From contig OU452201.1 of assembly GCA_911728435.2 (NCBI GenBank), positions 21,638,001 through 21,702,000 of the forward strand: a DNA stretch of 64,000 nt. Direction: 5' to 3'. This DNA is from Apoderus coryli (lineage: Eukaryota > Arthropoda > Insecta > Coleoptera > Attelabidae). A program made the position numbers and the translations under genes. Shown one piece after another: positions 1 to 11,657 of this stretch; the stretch's first letter is position 1; each line of letters opens with the position of its first letter. The notes beneath the pieces are model-generated. The model was not told where the DNA came from and did no database searches. It worked only from the letters and a program-made list of their open reading frames with translations.

Positions 1-428
1 TGATAATTAATGGCCCTATAACCCACAGATAGCAGGTTTACTAATATGGGAAGCCAAGAAAGTAGAACAAGACTAGAGGTCAAGTAGCAAATTTGATATG
101 ATTTAGCTTTATATTAGTTAATGAATATTATCATTTCCTTCTTCTAAATCTAAAATAAGTACATTCCTAAATAACTTAGTTATGATATTACAATCTAAAA
201 TATTGTTAATTGTTTTTAGTTTGACATTAATGTATACTTAGTCACCAATAAACGTTATCTTTCAACACCAAATATCCATCATTTCCACCAATTTGTAGAG
301 CGTGCAGTTTTTGTATTAGTCACAAGATATATATGAGCATTAACTACTTTTATGAGAATTCCAACATATTCAGGCGTAAACTAAGGACTTTCCTCATTAC
401 TCTGTAATTTCCATGTTCTGACAGGCTG
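1..428. other. No recognisable gene
   Basis: A+T-rich sequence. No open frame with recognisable similarity and no clear inverted or tandem repeat seen. Confidence 0.5.
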
Positions 429-645
429 ATGTTTTGCTTTATTATCGTTGTTAGTTTCACTTTGCTTTGTAGCATTGTCAGATTACTATGTTCTATGTCT
501 ATTTATGAGTGTGTTTTTTTTTTGAGATCATCACCTATGTTACGTACTTTAGTTGTGCTTATAATTATAATTATGTTATACTTAATATTTGTGTCTTGTA
601 CTTGGGCTGTCGCCTGACAATAAAAGATTATTATTACTATTTTAA
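429..645 (+). mobile_element. 3' end of a non-LTR retrotransposon (LINE)
   Basis: The stretch ends with CGCCTGACAATAAAAGATTA followed by an ATT/ACT-type simple tail (about 625-642). A polyadenylation-like AATAAA directly before a short trinucleotide tail is the usual 3' end of Jockey/CR1-like insect LINEs. A 62-codon hydrophobic open frame covers the same bases, but I read it as chance in a 3' untranslated region. The clade cannot be decided from this short piece. Confidence 0.5.
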
Positions 646-1833
646 ATGCACATTCCTTTTATAAATTATATTCACAGTTAAATGAGAACTTTATTTTCAA
701 AATGTTTTACAACAGTTGCAGTTGATCATGACACATTATTGGCCCAGAGTGATCGGAATTGTAGAAGGATAACGTCTATTATTATCATTAAACTATTTTA
801 ACAGGACGTTGGATTTCTTAATTCCAATAAAACTTTGAAGTTTTGTCAAATACAACAGAACTAGATACTAGTTTTAATAAATTCTACTAGAAAGTCACTT
901 ATTTATGGTTATGACGATAAATAATTATCAATAAAATATAAGGAAATTAAAGAAAATACAAAACAAAATTGAAGCGCGAGTTTGTGAAATAATTTGATCA
1001 GATATGCTATTCGAGATCGAAACGGAAATGAACGTCAGATCATTTCCTGTATCTTCTTAAGTATATGAGCAACATACTGGAGTATTTAATAATAAAATTA
1101 ACATTGCATAGGTTACTATCGAAATCATCATCATCATTCCTGTTCATTAGGTAAATATAACATTTGCTGGTTATCACTTTCCGCTAATGCTTGGAATGAC
1201 TAGCAACGTTAATTTTAATTAACTTAGCCGAACATACTTTTTTTGATAAAGTAAATTCTGTCCACAACAAATAAAACAAGAACAATCAGTATTAACTAAA
1301 TATCTGTGAACTTTTACATTTTATGGTGATCTAATTCTAAAAATAGTCACTATTGTAGGGAACAAAACATATTGAATTTCAGCTCGTTAGTAACGCAACG
1401 ACTGAAGTTCTGTTAAACAGGTAAAATGAATACCCATGACAAATGGCAAACAAGTCAACACAGTAGTATATAATAAACGTACCGTTTTCATGGAGAATTA
1501 GCAACATAATATACACCGAGCAATAATTAACAAGCCAATTAGTGACGTTTTGGAAACATCGCTGCTTTTTAGAATAATATAATCTTTAGAATAGTAAAGT
1601 TTGTAAATGTCAATTCGCAGACCAGAGATCCCGGTTAAAAGTAATAGGATATAAAGCAATTTCAGCTCTAGTTGAACAATTAGTGTGAGTTTTGTTAATA
1701 TAAAATTCGGTAGTTCAGCTATGTATTTCATTAGAAGTTTTCCGAGAATAAATGAATATGTTGATATGAATGTTTCTACGTTTATATAAGGAGGAAAGAG
1801 CTACTTTTTAAAAATATGTACAAATGGCGAGAG
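646..1833. other. No recognisable gene
   Basis: A+T-rich. A 77-codon frame on the minus strand (1498-1731) is hydrophobic and matches nothing I know. I see no repeat ends until the TTCCGG motif at 1834. Confidence 0.5.
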
Positions 1834-2097
1834 TTCCGGTTATACCGGTAAAAGATATGAAAAAATAATTTATTTAAATTTTTTTGGCCCAAAACAGGTT
1901 TCCCGGAAAAAAAATCATTTTTCATAGCCTCAATAGATAGTATCTTGATATTGTAAAGGTACTTTAAGAGCGTCTTAGGAAAGTAATTTCTTTTGAAAAT
2001 TTGAACACTATCTTACAGGGTGGTCGTAAATTATTGTAGTATACTCCTATTAAAAATAGGCATAAGTCAATTTTCTCAGATGGAACAGTCTGTATCT

Positions 2098-2692
2098 TAT
2101 CAAATATTTTGACATACAATCAAATTCCCTTTCAAATAATATACCATATTCTTATACGAAAATGGTAGTTTTCAAAATAAAAGAAAAATTATTTTCAGAA
2201 GCAAGTAAGTATGAAGTGTCTTATCTTAAATGAAACACCTAATTAATTATTTTATTTTTTAATTATAAATAGGTTACCTACCTACCTAGTTAACGACTTT
2301 TTGGATAATTTGTCGTTACACGATAGATTTTCTTATTGGTACAAATTTGATGGGGCACGTGCCAATTGCTCCTGCATTATAACTGAACGGCTTTTTGAAT
2401 TATTTAATGACAGGGCGATTAAAGTTCAGGGACTATGGGAATTGCGCCCGAGATCCCCTGACCACAAGCCCTTTCACTTTTTTCTTTGGGGCACAATAAA
2501 GTCTAAAGTATACAACAGAAGACCTCTTAATTCAAGAATAGAATTTGAAGAAGAAGAGTTAACTGTTGCTGTTGAAGGTGAAAAAGCCACCACTCATAAA
2601 TTCAGAAAAAGAGCGTTTAAATATTTAAAAGTCAACATTTTGAACAATAATGAATGAAAGGGAATTTGATTGTCTTTCACAATATTTGATAA
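2098..2692. repeat. Internal inverted repeat flanking a transposase fragment
   Basis: The arms are 2098-2134 and 2655-2692. Eighteen bases (2117-2134, CAATCAAATTCCCTTTCA) match 2655-2672 perfectly in reverse complement, and the match continues imperfectly outwards for about 18 more bases. The arms flank the transposase C-terminal remnant at 2301-2657. They may be the true terminal inverted repeats of a small mariner-superfamily element or the sub-terminal repeats of a larger one. Confidence 0.6.
2301..2657 (+). pseudogene. Mariner/Tc1-superfamily transposase, C-terminal fragment
   Basis: A 118-codon frame carries the C-terminal catalytic block of a DDE transposase: residues about 46-60 include RSPD followed by HFFLWGTIKSKVY, the region holding the third acidic residue in insect mariner-like (HTH/DUF4817-type) transposases. 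Upstream residues FDGARANCS resemble the usual 'DGAPAHCS' block around the second catalytic aspartate. The N-terminal HTH half is missing and the usual leucine/aspartate after 'RSPD' is changed, so it is inactive. It sits between the arms of a short inverted repeat. Family assignment is from motif recognition only. Confidence 0.75.
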
Positions 2693-3006
2693 TATTCATT
2701 AAAATATAATCTAGATGCTTATAACAACGCTGCTTCAATTCTTGTCAGAAACAACACTTACTAGTTAAGAGTTTTTATGTCCCATTGGTCATTAAAATTG
2801 TGGACATCCGCTATGAGATTGATCAATTATTGGCAATGATTTCAACATGGTCAAGATATCTAAGAAATAGTTAAAAATAGGTAGGCATAGGGAAACGTAA
2901 GGAAACTCATAATGAAATTATCTCACGAATATAAACTTCAAATGAAATAGTGGCTTTTCAATTGAAAATAAGAATATTGATCATGACTTCCGGTATAACC
3001 GAAAGT

Positions 3007-4130
3007 TGTACGAGCTTGAAAATAATTTAGAACAAAGGAGAATCTTGAGTAACCCTGAAGCCGGAAAATTCAAATTTTCTTTCTTCTTTTCTAACAACGA
3101 ATATTTCTTACGAAGAAATACCGTCACAAATCATACATCAAAAGAAAGGATTTTCAAGCCGCGACGCGCCGGTTTCTAATTCCTTGGTTGTTACTGAGGT
3201 AGCTACAGGAAAGCAATGATCACGAGTAATCAAATTTCAACCCATATAAATGACGCGGCCCCGAGTGTCTTTATAAACAAACCATATCAACACAATTTAT
3301 AAGTGTCACTATAGATGATACATAACAGTGTCGTATCGCGGCGTGTCATATCCCTCATAATATTAGACAACAAAGCTGTTTCATAAATTTGTATATATTC
3401 ATCAGTATTCCTTGATATACTTAATTTTCGATAAAAATATGTTATCCCATCACTTTTATAGCTAAATATTCTTCAAAATTTATGAAGTACTTGCATTAAA
3501 TTTACACTTTATACACCTTTGCCTGATCCTTTAATTATTCAAGAACATGTAAATTTTGTGAAAAGATTTAACAATCACGTTTTCAAAAAATATTTTCTAG
3601 TAAAAAGAAATATTCCTCTGTGAAAATATAAGTATCACTCTTTAGGAAAATGTGTGTAAAAGATTATTTATTGTGTCACACGTAAATTAATTAACTTAAA
3701 ATAAAACTATATGTATAATACTTTAATTAAAAATTTATAGTCGTCTAACAATACCTATGAAACTTTATTAATTTGCATGACGAGATTTTAATTAGGGCAC
3801 GGAATACCATTATCCTTGCATAATAATTATTCTAGTTCAGTTTCATACAAATATAATATTTATTGTAAAACAACGAATTGTATTCCCCAATAGTATGTGT
3901 GGAATAGATTTTTAATATCTTAACCATTTAAATTTAAAACGTTTTTAGTTGTGCAATTATCAAAATATTAATCAATTAAATTGGTACAGTGGTTTGTGAT
4001 TGACACACATTGCTCAATACTTTGACACTACACCAAGGATGGCTATACTGTACTAACTACTACTACTAACTATATTTTTTGATATATTTGATTTTTCTAA
4101 ATTTTCAGAAATAATTCTAAAACTAATGAA
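3007..4130. other. No recognisable gene
   Basis: A+T-rich. A slightly GC-richer patch at about 3160-3350 contains several CG dinucleotides but no frame or repeat I can name. Confidence 0.5.
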
Positions 4131-4310
4131 TTGACGCCAATCCGGGGTGCATTTCTGTATCGAGCTTCCAGTAAACCGGATTTGGAAGGCCAGGCTTCGG
4201 TAGGTATCGAGCGCAGTCGCGTAGTCCGATATTCGCTAAGACTACCGTATGCGCGATTGGGTTAGAATATCGGTCTCTATACTGCTTTACGAATGAGGAT
4301 GTATAGCTCA
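4131..4310. other. GC-richer island of unknown nature
   Basis: This 180-bp stretch is visibly richer in G, C and CpG than its surroundings, with sharp edges. It contains TAGCTCAGAATAGG near 4300, which loosely resembles a tRNA/SINE box A, but no matching box B was found. It could be a SINE, an old exon or part of a transposon. I cannot name it. Confidence 0.3.
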
Positions 4311-4323
4311 GAATAGGATACGA

Positions 4324-4468
4324 ATAATAACTAAAAAAACTTTACTTTTTAATGAACTGACCAAAAATATTTATAATACAAAATTATAAGTACAGATAAT
4401 ATAATACTATACGTATAATAACTGAAAAATACTTCACTTTTTATTGAACTGACCTAAAAATATGTAGG
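4324..4468. repeat. Two-copy imperfect tandem repeat, period about 91 bp
   Basis: Copy 1 begins at about 4324 and copy 2 at about 4415. Both contain ATAATAACT followed by an A-rich run, then a block ending in GAACTGACC, with a handful of substitutions between copies. Confidence 0.65.
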
Positions 4469-5213
4469 TACAATAGATACTACAGACCATCGAAAAATTA
4501 ACCTTTAACATCAGGTAGCACTAGCTATGTTATTAGAGAAAAAACCATGTTAAAATATACAGAATTTATGGGGAATTGAAAATCGTTAAAAAAATATTTA
4601 ACATAACAAAATTTGAACGAGCATTGATTTTTTCCGGGACACCCTCTATACATTAAAATATAGCCATGTTTACAGTAGATCAAACCAAACAGGTTTGGTT
4701 CTAAAATTGTTTTCCAATGTTAAAAGCAGAAAAAAGTTTTCTGGATCATCCTGTTCAAATTAGAACATTGGTCCCCTAAAAAGTTATAAGGCGGCTAGCT
4801 ACATATACGCAGCTAAATCGAGCAACTCTTATGGTATTCAAGCTATGGTAGTTTCTTAGGTGGTAGAGGGAATAAAACGTATTTTGCACCTCACCTTCGT
4901 ACTGACTTAAATATTGTTCCGATTTCGTTGGAATTGACAGTAGGTATGGAATGTATAATTGTCGGGCAATGCCATAATTTAGTAATAAATTTAAAAGGCC
5001 CGGTTGTACAATGACCGTTCACCCGAAGTTCACCTTGACCTTCGGTTCAGCCGAGAAAATGCGTTGTACATTGTTGGTTTTGATGGTGAACTCTCGGTGA
5101 ACTTGAATGCCTGAATTTGGTCGTTCAAGCCGAGTCCAACGTTTTTGAACCTCACTCTTGAATGTTTTATTTATGCTAATATTTGTTTTTTCAAAATTTA
5201 ATTACCTACAAAA

Positions 5214-5490
5214 ATGGATGTGTGGGAAGACATTATACAGATGATGATTTCTTAGAATTAGTTGAATTGAATTAGAATTAGTAAATAATGATGCTCATCG
5301 TCAAACCCCACATATAGAAATAGGCCAACTCATTTCCACGTTTGGAATGATCGAGAATTTAAAGCCCAGTTTCATTTAGAAAAACGAGTGGTGTTTATTG
5401 TGGATTTGATATCTGAAAGAATATCATCTTCTACAGACAGATACATTAAACACATCACCCTATCAGATTTTAAGGCAAGGTGGAGGAGAG
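5214..5490 (+). pseudogene. Harbinger (HARBI1-like) transposase, N-terminal fragment
   Basis: After an ATG at 5214 the frame is soon broken, then continues with a segment containing FHVWNDREFKAQFHLEKR and, about 15 residues later, SERISSSTDR. This resembles the start of HARBI1-like transposases, where a motif of the type 'D..F...FRLSK..V..L...I' precedes the catalytic core. The DDE core is absent because a LINE 3' end begins at about 5491. It lies just inside a terminal inverted repeat of the right type. It is clearly non-functional. Confidence 0.55.
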
Positions 5491-5491
5491 T

Positions 5492-6125
5492 ATAATAATA
5501 AAAAATAATATCTTTATTAACAAGAACCTGAAACATAAATTACATTCTGTAACAAGTTTGATACAATATGGTATTGTTAAAAGGCGCATGTTCAGCATTG
5601 CTGATATTCTTCATGAACCTAGAGAAATTAAGTATTTACCTATGTAACAACAGAAACAAAATCATCAGTAATGATTTAGATATATAGTACACAACCATAA
5701 TTACATTTACAAATGCATAAACTAAAAACTATGTGAAATAAAATAAATAAAATGGAGGGATAACGATAGGACAATTGAATAGACAATTTAACAGAAGACA
5801 CTGCTCATCAAATAACATTTCAGATACTTTTAATTTACCCATGGATATCGAGAGAGACTTAAAATTCTGAGGCAATTTGTTATACTCTGCAGCTATGGAA
5901 TATGAGAACGACCCTTGAAATAAAGCTGTTCTATGGGGTGGTATATCAATGATATGCTTTCTTCTTATGTTTAAATTATGAACATCCTTCCTGAAAGTTG
6001 CCGCCTTTTTCTCTGAATTAGGTTGTTCGATAACGTAAGAGTTCCGGTTCACCCCTTGGAGGATGCACAGGGCTACCCTAGGTGCTCTGACTTTTTGAGT
6101 CGCCCTCCACAAATTCCAGTTAACT
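5492..6125 (-). mobile_element. LINE 3' end (reverse transcriptase ORF C-terminus and 3' UTR)
   Basis: Minus-strand frame 6112-5729 (127 codons) contains VHNLNIRRKHIIDIPPHRTA and SFSYSIAAEYNKLPQNFKSL. This is the conserved C-terminal tail found after the reverse transcriptase in Jockey/CR1-like LINEs ('IP..RT......F....LWN.LP..I'). The 3' UTR runs down to a TAATAATA-type tail at 5492-5500. It is 5'-truncated, as LINE insertions usually are, and inserted in opposite orientation into the Harbinger-like element. A related tail lies at 29.5-30.3 kb. Confidence 0.7.
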
Positions 6126-6465
6126 ATGCAGAGAAATTAGTTGCTCTTACAATATTTTCCATAATTTATATATTATAAATTTGTTTATATAATCTATAAT
6201 CTATCGATTTAATATTATAAGACTACGAAAATACATATTTAAAAAAAACTGAAAACAACATAAATATAAATATCTAAAAAATATCTATTTAATAGGTTAG
6301 ATTGTTATTTTTTTTCTTCTCCTCATTCTATAGACTAGTTAAATGCTGGTTCAAGTAAACTTGTATTGGTACAACGCTCGAAACACTGAACTGAGTTCAA
6401 GAGTGAACTCATGGTGAACTGTTGTTCATGGGAAAACCATCGTTTGTACTCGTACAACCGGGCCT

Positions 6466-7144
6466 AAAACTGTAAGGAAACGTGTCAGAAAAGGTAGGAA
6501 CTGGAACACCCCAGGATTAGTACCAAGCCACAGTAAAAAAATCTGTAATGTATAGCATGTGTATCAAGCGTATGCCAATCAATCGGTATATCGGACGCTC
6601 GTTTTAAGAGGGGCGTTTGAATAAAATCGCTTGCAGACCTATTTTTGCGCATGGTAGACTCCACTAATACGTATCTGGTAGCAAAAATTTTGATAGGGAG
6701 TTAAAGAGTAAAGATGGGATTAGGTATTGAAGTATTTTGAAGTTGAAATATTGGATAGTTAGTTCAGTTAGTTAGGTAGTTAGTTAGAGAATAAATAAAC
6801 ATCTATGGTAATATTATGTAGGTATACCTACTGTTAGAGGATAAATACAAGAAGGAATAAAGTACGAGTAGTTAGTTTGTTACGTTAGTTTAGTGGAAAT
6901 AATACAATTATAATAATTATTAAAATTCTGTTTCGTTACGTAGGTCATATATTTTTGATTATATTATAACTAGTCGGGAAAGTTTTAGGGTGACAACCGA
7001 TTTTTTATGATCTATAGAGAGATTACAAGAACTCCCGACTGGTAGTTATTATAAAATTATAAGATACCCTTGGTGGGGGTTTAAATAGCGGTTAAAATTT
7101 CACCAGTTAGGTAGTTGGAACGTATATACAGGGTTATTCACGGT
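6466..7144. other. No recognisable gene; TTAG-rich patch
   Basis: A short TTAG-rich simple sequence is at 6757-6788. A partly palindromic segment surrounds 6960-7050 (ACTAGTCGGGAA versus CCCGACTGGTAG, spaced about 60 bp). No coding potential recognised. Confidence 0.5.
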
Positions 7145-9089
7145 TATTGTGAGTCTATACAGGGTGTCCCAAATATAAGAAATTAACCATAGTTGCATTT
7201 TTTTAAATGGAATGCCCTGTATATGAACAAATTTTTAGATTCCCTGTTCAAAATAAACCTAAATTTCATTTAGGGACATCTAACCTAAACTTGATAGTTT
7301 TTTAAATATTTATGTTTTAATAAAAATATAGACATAATTTGAATGAAAAAATTCACACCTATTTGTTTGTTCTTTTTAAGCCAGTCTAGGCTGATAATCA
7401 CTTGTTACGCCAAATATAAAAAATCACCAATACTAAATACAGGGTGTCCAATAATATAACTTATATGAACGTAAAGTTTAATTCTAAATAACTTGTGTAT
7501 TTCAAATACAACACCCGGTATATGAGGTAAAAATTAGATGCACAAAGTAATTCTCTGTCAAATATTATATAATACTTTTCTATGGATAACTCTTGACGTT
7601 TTCGTGGAAAATGCACATATTCATAATATTATGCGAATTTTTAATTGAACCTGTTAATTTCATGTAGACCACCCTGTATTTGATCATGATGAAATTAATT
7701 ATCTATTAATCACTATGAGGTTTTCTTATAGATATGTATATTTTTTTAATGTATGGAAAAAGCACATATTGGTAGTAATAGGAAGAATTTTTTAAAATTA
7801 TATTTGTCATGTCGGCCATGAGAATTTGACAAACCATAATTTAAACAATAACATAATAAATAAATAAATTTTTCACTTAAATTAAATAACAAGATATACC
7901 TTCATAAAAACTGATAAATTTTATAATAAATGTTCAAAATGATTGGACTCTAGGCACATATGAATCCTTTTCTTAAATCCTTCAACAACTTTAACCTTGT
8001 GTAACGCTTCTAAACGCTTCATTTATTTGGTTCTTCATCTCCTCTATTAAAAAAGTTTTCATTTGCGATGATTTTGTTCCTGGCCCATGTACAAAATTCA
8101 ACACGATTTAAAATCAATATTGAAAAGTTCTTGATGCAGTTGCACTGTGTTTGGGTGGTATCTTTCGTTAAACTGCCTTAACAGTCTCTCGAAGACCGCT
8201 TTTTTGAGGTGATTTTGCGCCAGGAGCCTTTGAGCGTAAACTCGCGATGCCAGTAAAGCGTTTTTGGACCATTCTCCCAGAATAAAAATCATGTCTATTC
8301 TTTCTCCTTTGGAATAGGTTCGCATTTTTGAATTGAATTAAATCAAATGTCACAGATAAAAAACTGTTTTCTGAAAAATTCTCAACTCTTAAGTAAGAAT
8401 TTTCAACAGACTATTCGACAGTAAATGTCAAATTAAAAGAAATGTATTCTATCTTCTCAAATTCTCATGGCTGACTTGATAAATATTATATTTTTGAAAA
8501 TTCTTCCTCTTATTGCCAATATGTGTGCCTCTTCCATGCAAAATTAAAGATAAGTATACATATCTATAAGAAAACTTTAATTTAATTTTAATTTTTGCAT
8601 CATCAAATACATGGTGGTCTACATGAAACTAAGAGATTCAATTTCAAATTTCCCTAATATCATGAATATGTGCATTTTCCAAGTATTATAATATTTGACA
8701 AATAATTACTTTATGCATCTATAAACAAGTTATTTAGAATTAAACTTTACGTTCATATAAATTATATTATTGGACACCCTGTATTTAGTATTGCGGGCTT
8801 TTTATATTTGGCGTAACAAGTGATGAGTGGGTATATTTATCAGCCCAGACTGGCTTAAAAAGAACAAACAAATAGGTGTGAATTTGTTCATTCATATTAT
8901 GTCTATATTTTTATAAAAATTTAAATATTTAAAAAACTGTCAGATTTAGGTGAGATGTACTTTAATGAAAGTTAGGTTTATTTTGAACGGGGAATCCAAA
9001 AATATATTCATATACAGGGCATTCCATTTAAAAAAACACAACTATGGTTCATTTCTTATATTTGGGACACCCTGTATAGACTCACAATA
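7145..9089 (-). mobile_element. Mariner-superfamily derivative with very long terminal inverted repeats
   Basis: The left arm (7145-about 7829) and right arm (about 8457-9089) are reverse complements of each other over some 630-690 bp. The match runs from TATTGTGAGTCTATACAGGG at the outer edge, through nested CACCCTGTAT motifs (7439 and 8775), to GGCCATGAGAATTTGA at the inner edge. About 630 bp of unique centre holds the two ends of a transposase gene on the minus strand. It behaves like an internally deleted, fold-back type mariner derivative. ACAGGGTGTCCC-type ends are shared by several units in the window. Confidence 0.85.
7921..8353 (-). pseudogene. Internally deleted mariner-like transposase
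   Basis: The 5' part (8325-8098) has the N-terminal helix-turn-helix typical of insect DUF4817-type transposases: YSKGERIDMIFILGEWSKNA, then VYAQR and VFERLLRQF. It is followed after a deletion by residues EEMKNQINEAFRSVTQG, one frameshift, and RIHMCLESNHFEHLL with a stop. That last block is the usual C-terminus ('R...C....G.HFEHLL'). The whole DDE catalytic core is missing, so the element could only have moved with enzyme supplied elsewhere. Confidence 0.75.
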
Positions 9090-9710
9090 CCTAATACCCT
9101 ACTTAATTTTTAAAATTTTTACTGTTAAAATACTCACTGTACCAATCGTAAATCAAATAGATAGGTACTATGTTAAACCGCATATTAAACTAAAACTTAA
9201 TTTTTCTCGAAAATGCAGCATTCTATCATATTGAGATAAGAATACCTCATATTTCCTAAGAATGTTGTCAGAATTCTCCAAAAGTTAGTGAAAAAGAAGT
9301 TTTTTTTTTAAAATGTCCGTTGATACCCGTTTAGACGCCTAAGTTCGCAATTTAATTCAGCAGTGTATGGCTAACGAATGCTTCTATTTAGGGAAATATC
9401 TTTTTCACCTTTCACTCCAATGGCTAAAGGCGCTTTCGCGATACCTTTAAAAAACCTATGCTAAGCCGCCATCTTTTAAAAACTATAACTCCTTTCAGAA
9501 GCAATTTTGCATTAGAAGTTTGGCGTTGAATTGCCATGAAATCTGCTATAGAATTTATGGCTTTCGCTTGGTCCATTAGTTTCTGGACACATTGTATACT
9601 ATTAGGAAAGACACTCTTTGATGCATGAAATAAGCGTCTCATAGTTTTGAAACTGACAAACTAAAACAACAGGGCTAACCTAATACATTTTGAAAAACAC
9701 TGCAAGCATA
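9090..9710. other. No recognisable gene
   Basis: A 72-codon minus frame (9642-9424) was considered and not recognised. No clear repeat boundary. Confidence 0.4.
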
Positions 9711-9830
9711 CAGGGCGGTCCAAAGAAGAGATAAGTATGTATTATCATAGTTCTGTTTTTTTTTAAATAGAACACCCGTATGGGAGTATTTTAATAGTCC
9801 CTCAAAAATAACTGGGATTCGTTTTAAGGT
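9711..9830 (+). repeat. Solo terminus related to the 7.1-9.1 kb element
   Basis: After TA, the sequence starts CAGGGCGGTCCAAAG and contains AATAGAACACCCGTATGGG and a nearby TCCCTCAAAAATAACTGGG. This follows the same order of motifs as 7155-7280 (CAGGGTGTCCC, AATGGAATGCCCTGTAT, TCCCTGTTCAAAATAA) with many substitutions. I read it as an isolated end of a divergent relative. Confidence 0.45.
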
Positions 9831-10360
9831 GTCATTTACCTATGTTTTGCGGTTTTCACAAAAATCATCAATTTGTGAAAATATTTAAAAATCTTGACTA
9901 TTTATCGCAAATAAAACCAGTTTTTTTACATTCATCCTTTTTATGTATATAGTATAGTCAAAGATTAATCTACACAATAGATAGTCAGCGTATATGGGAA
10001 AGAAAACAAAAATTGAAACTGTCTCGACACGAGCTACATCTATTAGAAAAACATGTAACCATGGAAATTATGGAAATTGTAGATGGTGTTATATGTATTG
10101 TGTTGAAATAAAATAATCATATGGGCAATGTTAGACAAGGACGAGTATACTTTCCCCTACGAGGTGGGAGTTTGTTTTTATATTATAGGTATCATATATG
10201 TACTACTGTGCAGCAGTGTTTTTTGTCGGTTAATATAAAATTATATGGTATACGTACACCTATCTACGCAAAGATTAATGTGTATGGACGAAAATAAAAG
10301 AAATTACTATAATAGTATAAATATACAGGGCTGGTTCATTAAATGTTTTAGACAATAATT

Positions 10361-10396
10361 TTAAATGACTAAAATAATATTATTTTAGTCATTTAA
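10361..10396. repeat. Perfect 36-bp palindrome
   Basis: The sequence is an uninterrupted palindrome centred at 10378/10379, each half TTAAATGACTAAAATAAT. It lies 35 bp inside a CAGGGCTGGTTCATT motif at 10326 that resembles transposon ends. It could be two short element ends joined head to head. Confidence 0.85.
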
Positions 10397-11400
10397 TTTT
10401 AAATTTCGGATATAAGGATGCATCAAAAAGTTATATTTAAATTAACGAAATTTGGCGTTATAGATAGGACTTCCGCTTATTATCTGATTCAGTTTTAAGG
10501 ATCAAACTCAAACAGCAGATTCAACTTGTTAACATTATGAAAAAATAAATCTCAGACTCATACAGGCGTGAAATGCTACCCTAACTTTTTTATGCACATT
10601 TTTTGCGTGTGTTTCAATTCGGAGATGTAAAATCTAACAAATTATATACGTAATAAATGTATCCTTCTGTGATATTGATAGAAAGTCATCGTTATCGCGT
10701 ATTATCGATTTTAAGAAATGTTAATATTAAAAAGGCTGTGCTTTTTACAAGTTGCTGAAGTAAATAAGGTTTGAAATTTCCAGCATGACAATAATTATTT
10801 AAAAAAATACGGTTTCGAAATGCAGGATGTAAAAAATTAGAATTTTTAATCTGTTTTTAATGAAAATTTAAATCTATTGAGAAACATGGTTCAGGGTTTT
10901 TGTGAAATGTATTTTACTCCAAAGATTCTACTCATCGATTATAACCGAATTAATTTACTCAAAAATATCTATACTAGTAAAATAACACAATTATCACAAT
11001 TAGGTTCAAATTCTGCAACGCCGAATTGAAAAAAAACTTACAGTCTCCCTAATATTGGTTTTTGTGCAATGATCATAAAACTTTAAAAAAATAACGATTT
11101 ATGTAGATTGTATTGTTAACACGTTTCGTAAAAAGCTTTAAAAACCCACCAACAGGGTGTTAAAAGTATCACGACAATAACTTTTTTCATGTTTTAACAA
11201 GTACAATCGTCTGCTTCAGATTGATCCTTAAAAACTGAATAACAGTTTCTCTATATAAAAAAATAAAACTCGTAAATATCATCCCCAAACATTTAATTTG
11301 AATACAATTACATAACACCATATTTGAAAGTAAATAAAAAAAAAACAGCATTACCTAGTTTAACAGATTTGCAAATTGCAAATCAAAGTATCTATGTATA

Positions 11401-11480
11401 CAGGGTGTTGCATAAGTACTTGTACAAACTTTAAAGGGTGATTCTTTGACTAATTTTAAGATACAAATTTCATATGTACA
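11401..11480 (+). repeat. Solo mariner-type terminus (CAGGGTGTTGCATAAGTACT)
   Basis: It begins after a TA dinucleotide at 11399-11400 and continues with AAACTTTAAAGGGTGATTCT and TTGACTAATTTTAAGAT. The same series of words occurs in reverse complement at 40890-40960, so this is a shared terminal sequence of a dispersed element. No partner end was found nearby. Confidence 0.6.
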
Positions 11481-11657
11481 TTCAAAGTTCAAAAATAATA
11501 TTATATTTAGGATTATATGCTTGTTCAATAGCATCGCAATTTGGTGCAATTCGGGATACAGGTGTATTGATGACACCAGAGCTGTCAAAAGAACTAATAA
11601 AAAATACGAAAAATAACAAAATACAAATATCATTCAAAAGACAACAATGCACATAAT

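Larger units (their letters stand above)
1834..3006. repeat. Inverted-repeat unit bounded by TTCCGGTTATACCGG motifs
   Basis: Position 1834-1848 reads TTCCGGTTATACCGG. Position 2986-3006 carries the reverse-complement form (ACTTCCGGTATAACC then GAAAGT). The motif is nearly self-complementary, so orientation cannot be decided from it alone. The unit encloses an internal inverted repeat and a transposase remnant, which suggests a degraded DNA transposon or MITE. The same motif bounds another interval at 45.66-47.39 kb, so it is a dispersed family in this genome. The outer limits are inferred. Confidence 0.4.
4996..6465 (+). mobile_element. PIF/Harbinger-like DNA transposon with a nested LINE
   Basis: The ends are inverted: 4996-5009 reads AGGCCCGGTTGTAC and 6452-6465 is its perfect reverse complement. 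The sub-terminal parts are GC-rich, with related 'GTTCACC/GGTGAAC' and 'GTTCA' words on both sides. Inside lies a fragment with the look of a Harbinger transposase N-terminus (5214-5490), and then a LINE 3' end in the opposite direction. Flanking bases are AAA on both sides; the family normally duplicates TWA, so the duplication is uncertain. The element is about 1.47 kb including the insertion. Confidence 0.65.

Noticed and set aside
429..617. 62-codon hydrophobic frame
   Set aside because: It lies in what looks like a LINE 3' UTR and tail; chance frame in T-rich sequence.
4290..4310. tRNA-like or SINE box A (TAGCTCAGAATAGG)
   Set aside because: No box B, no cloverleaf and no acceptor stem.
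6757..6788. Telomere-like TTAGG repeat
   Set aside because: The run is irregular TTAG/GTTAG, not a TTAGG array.
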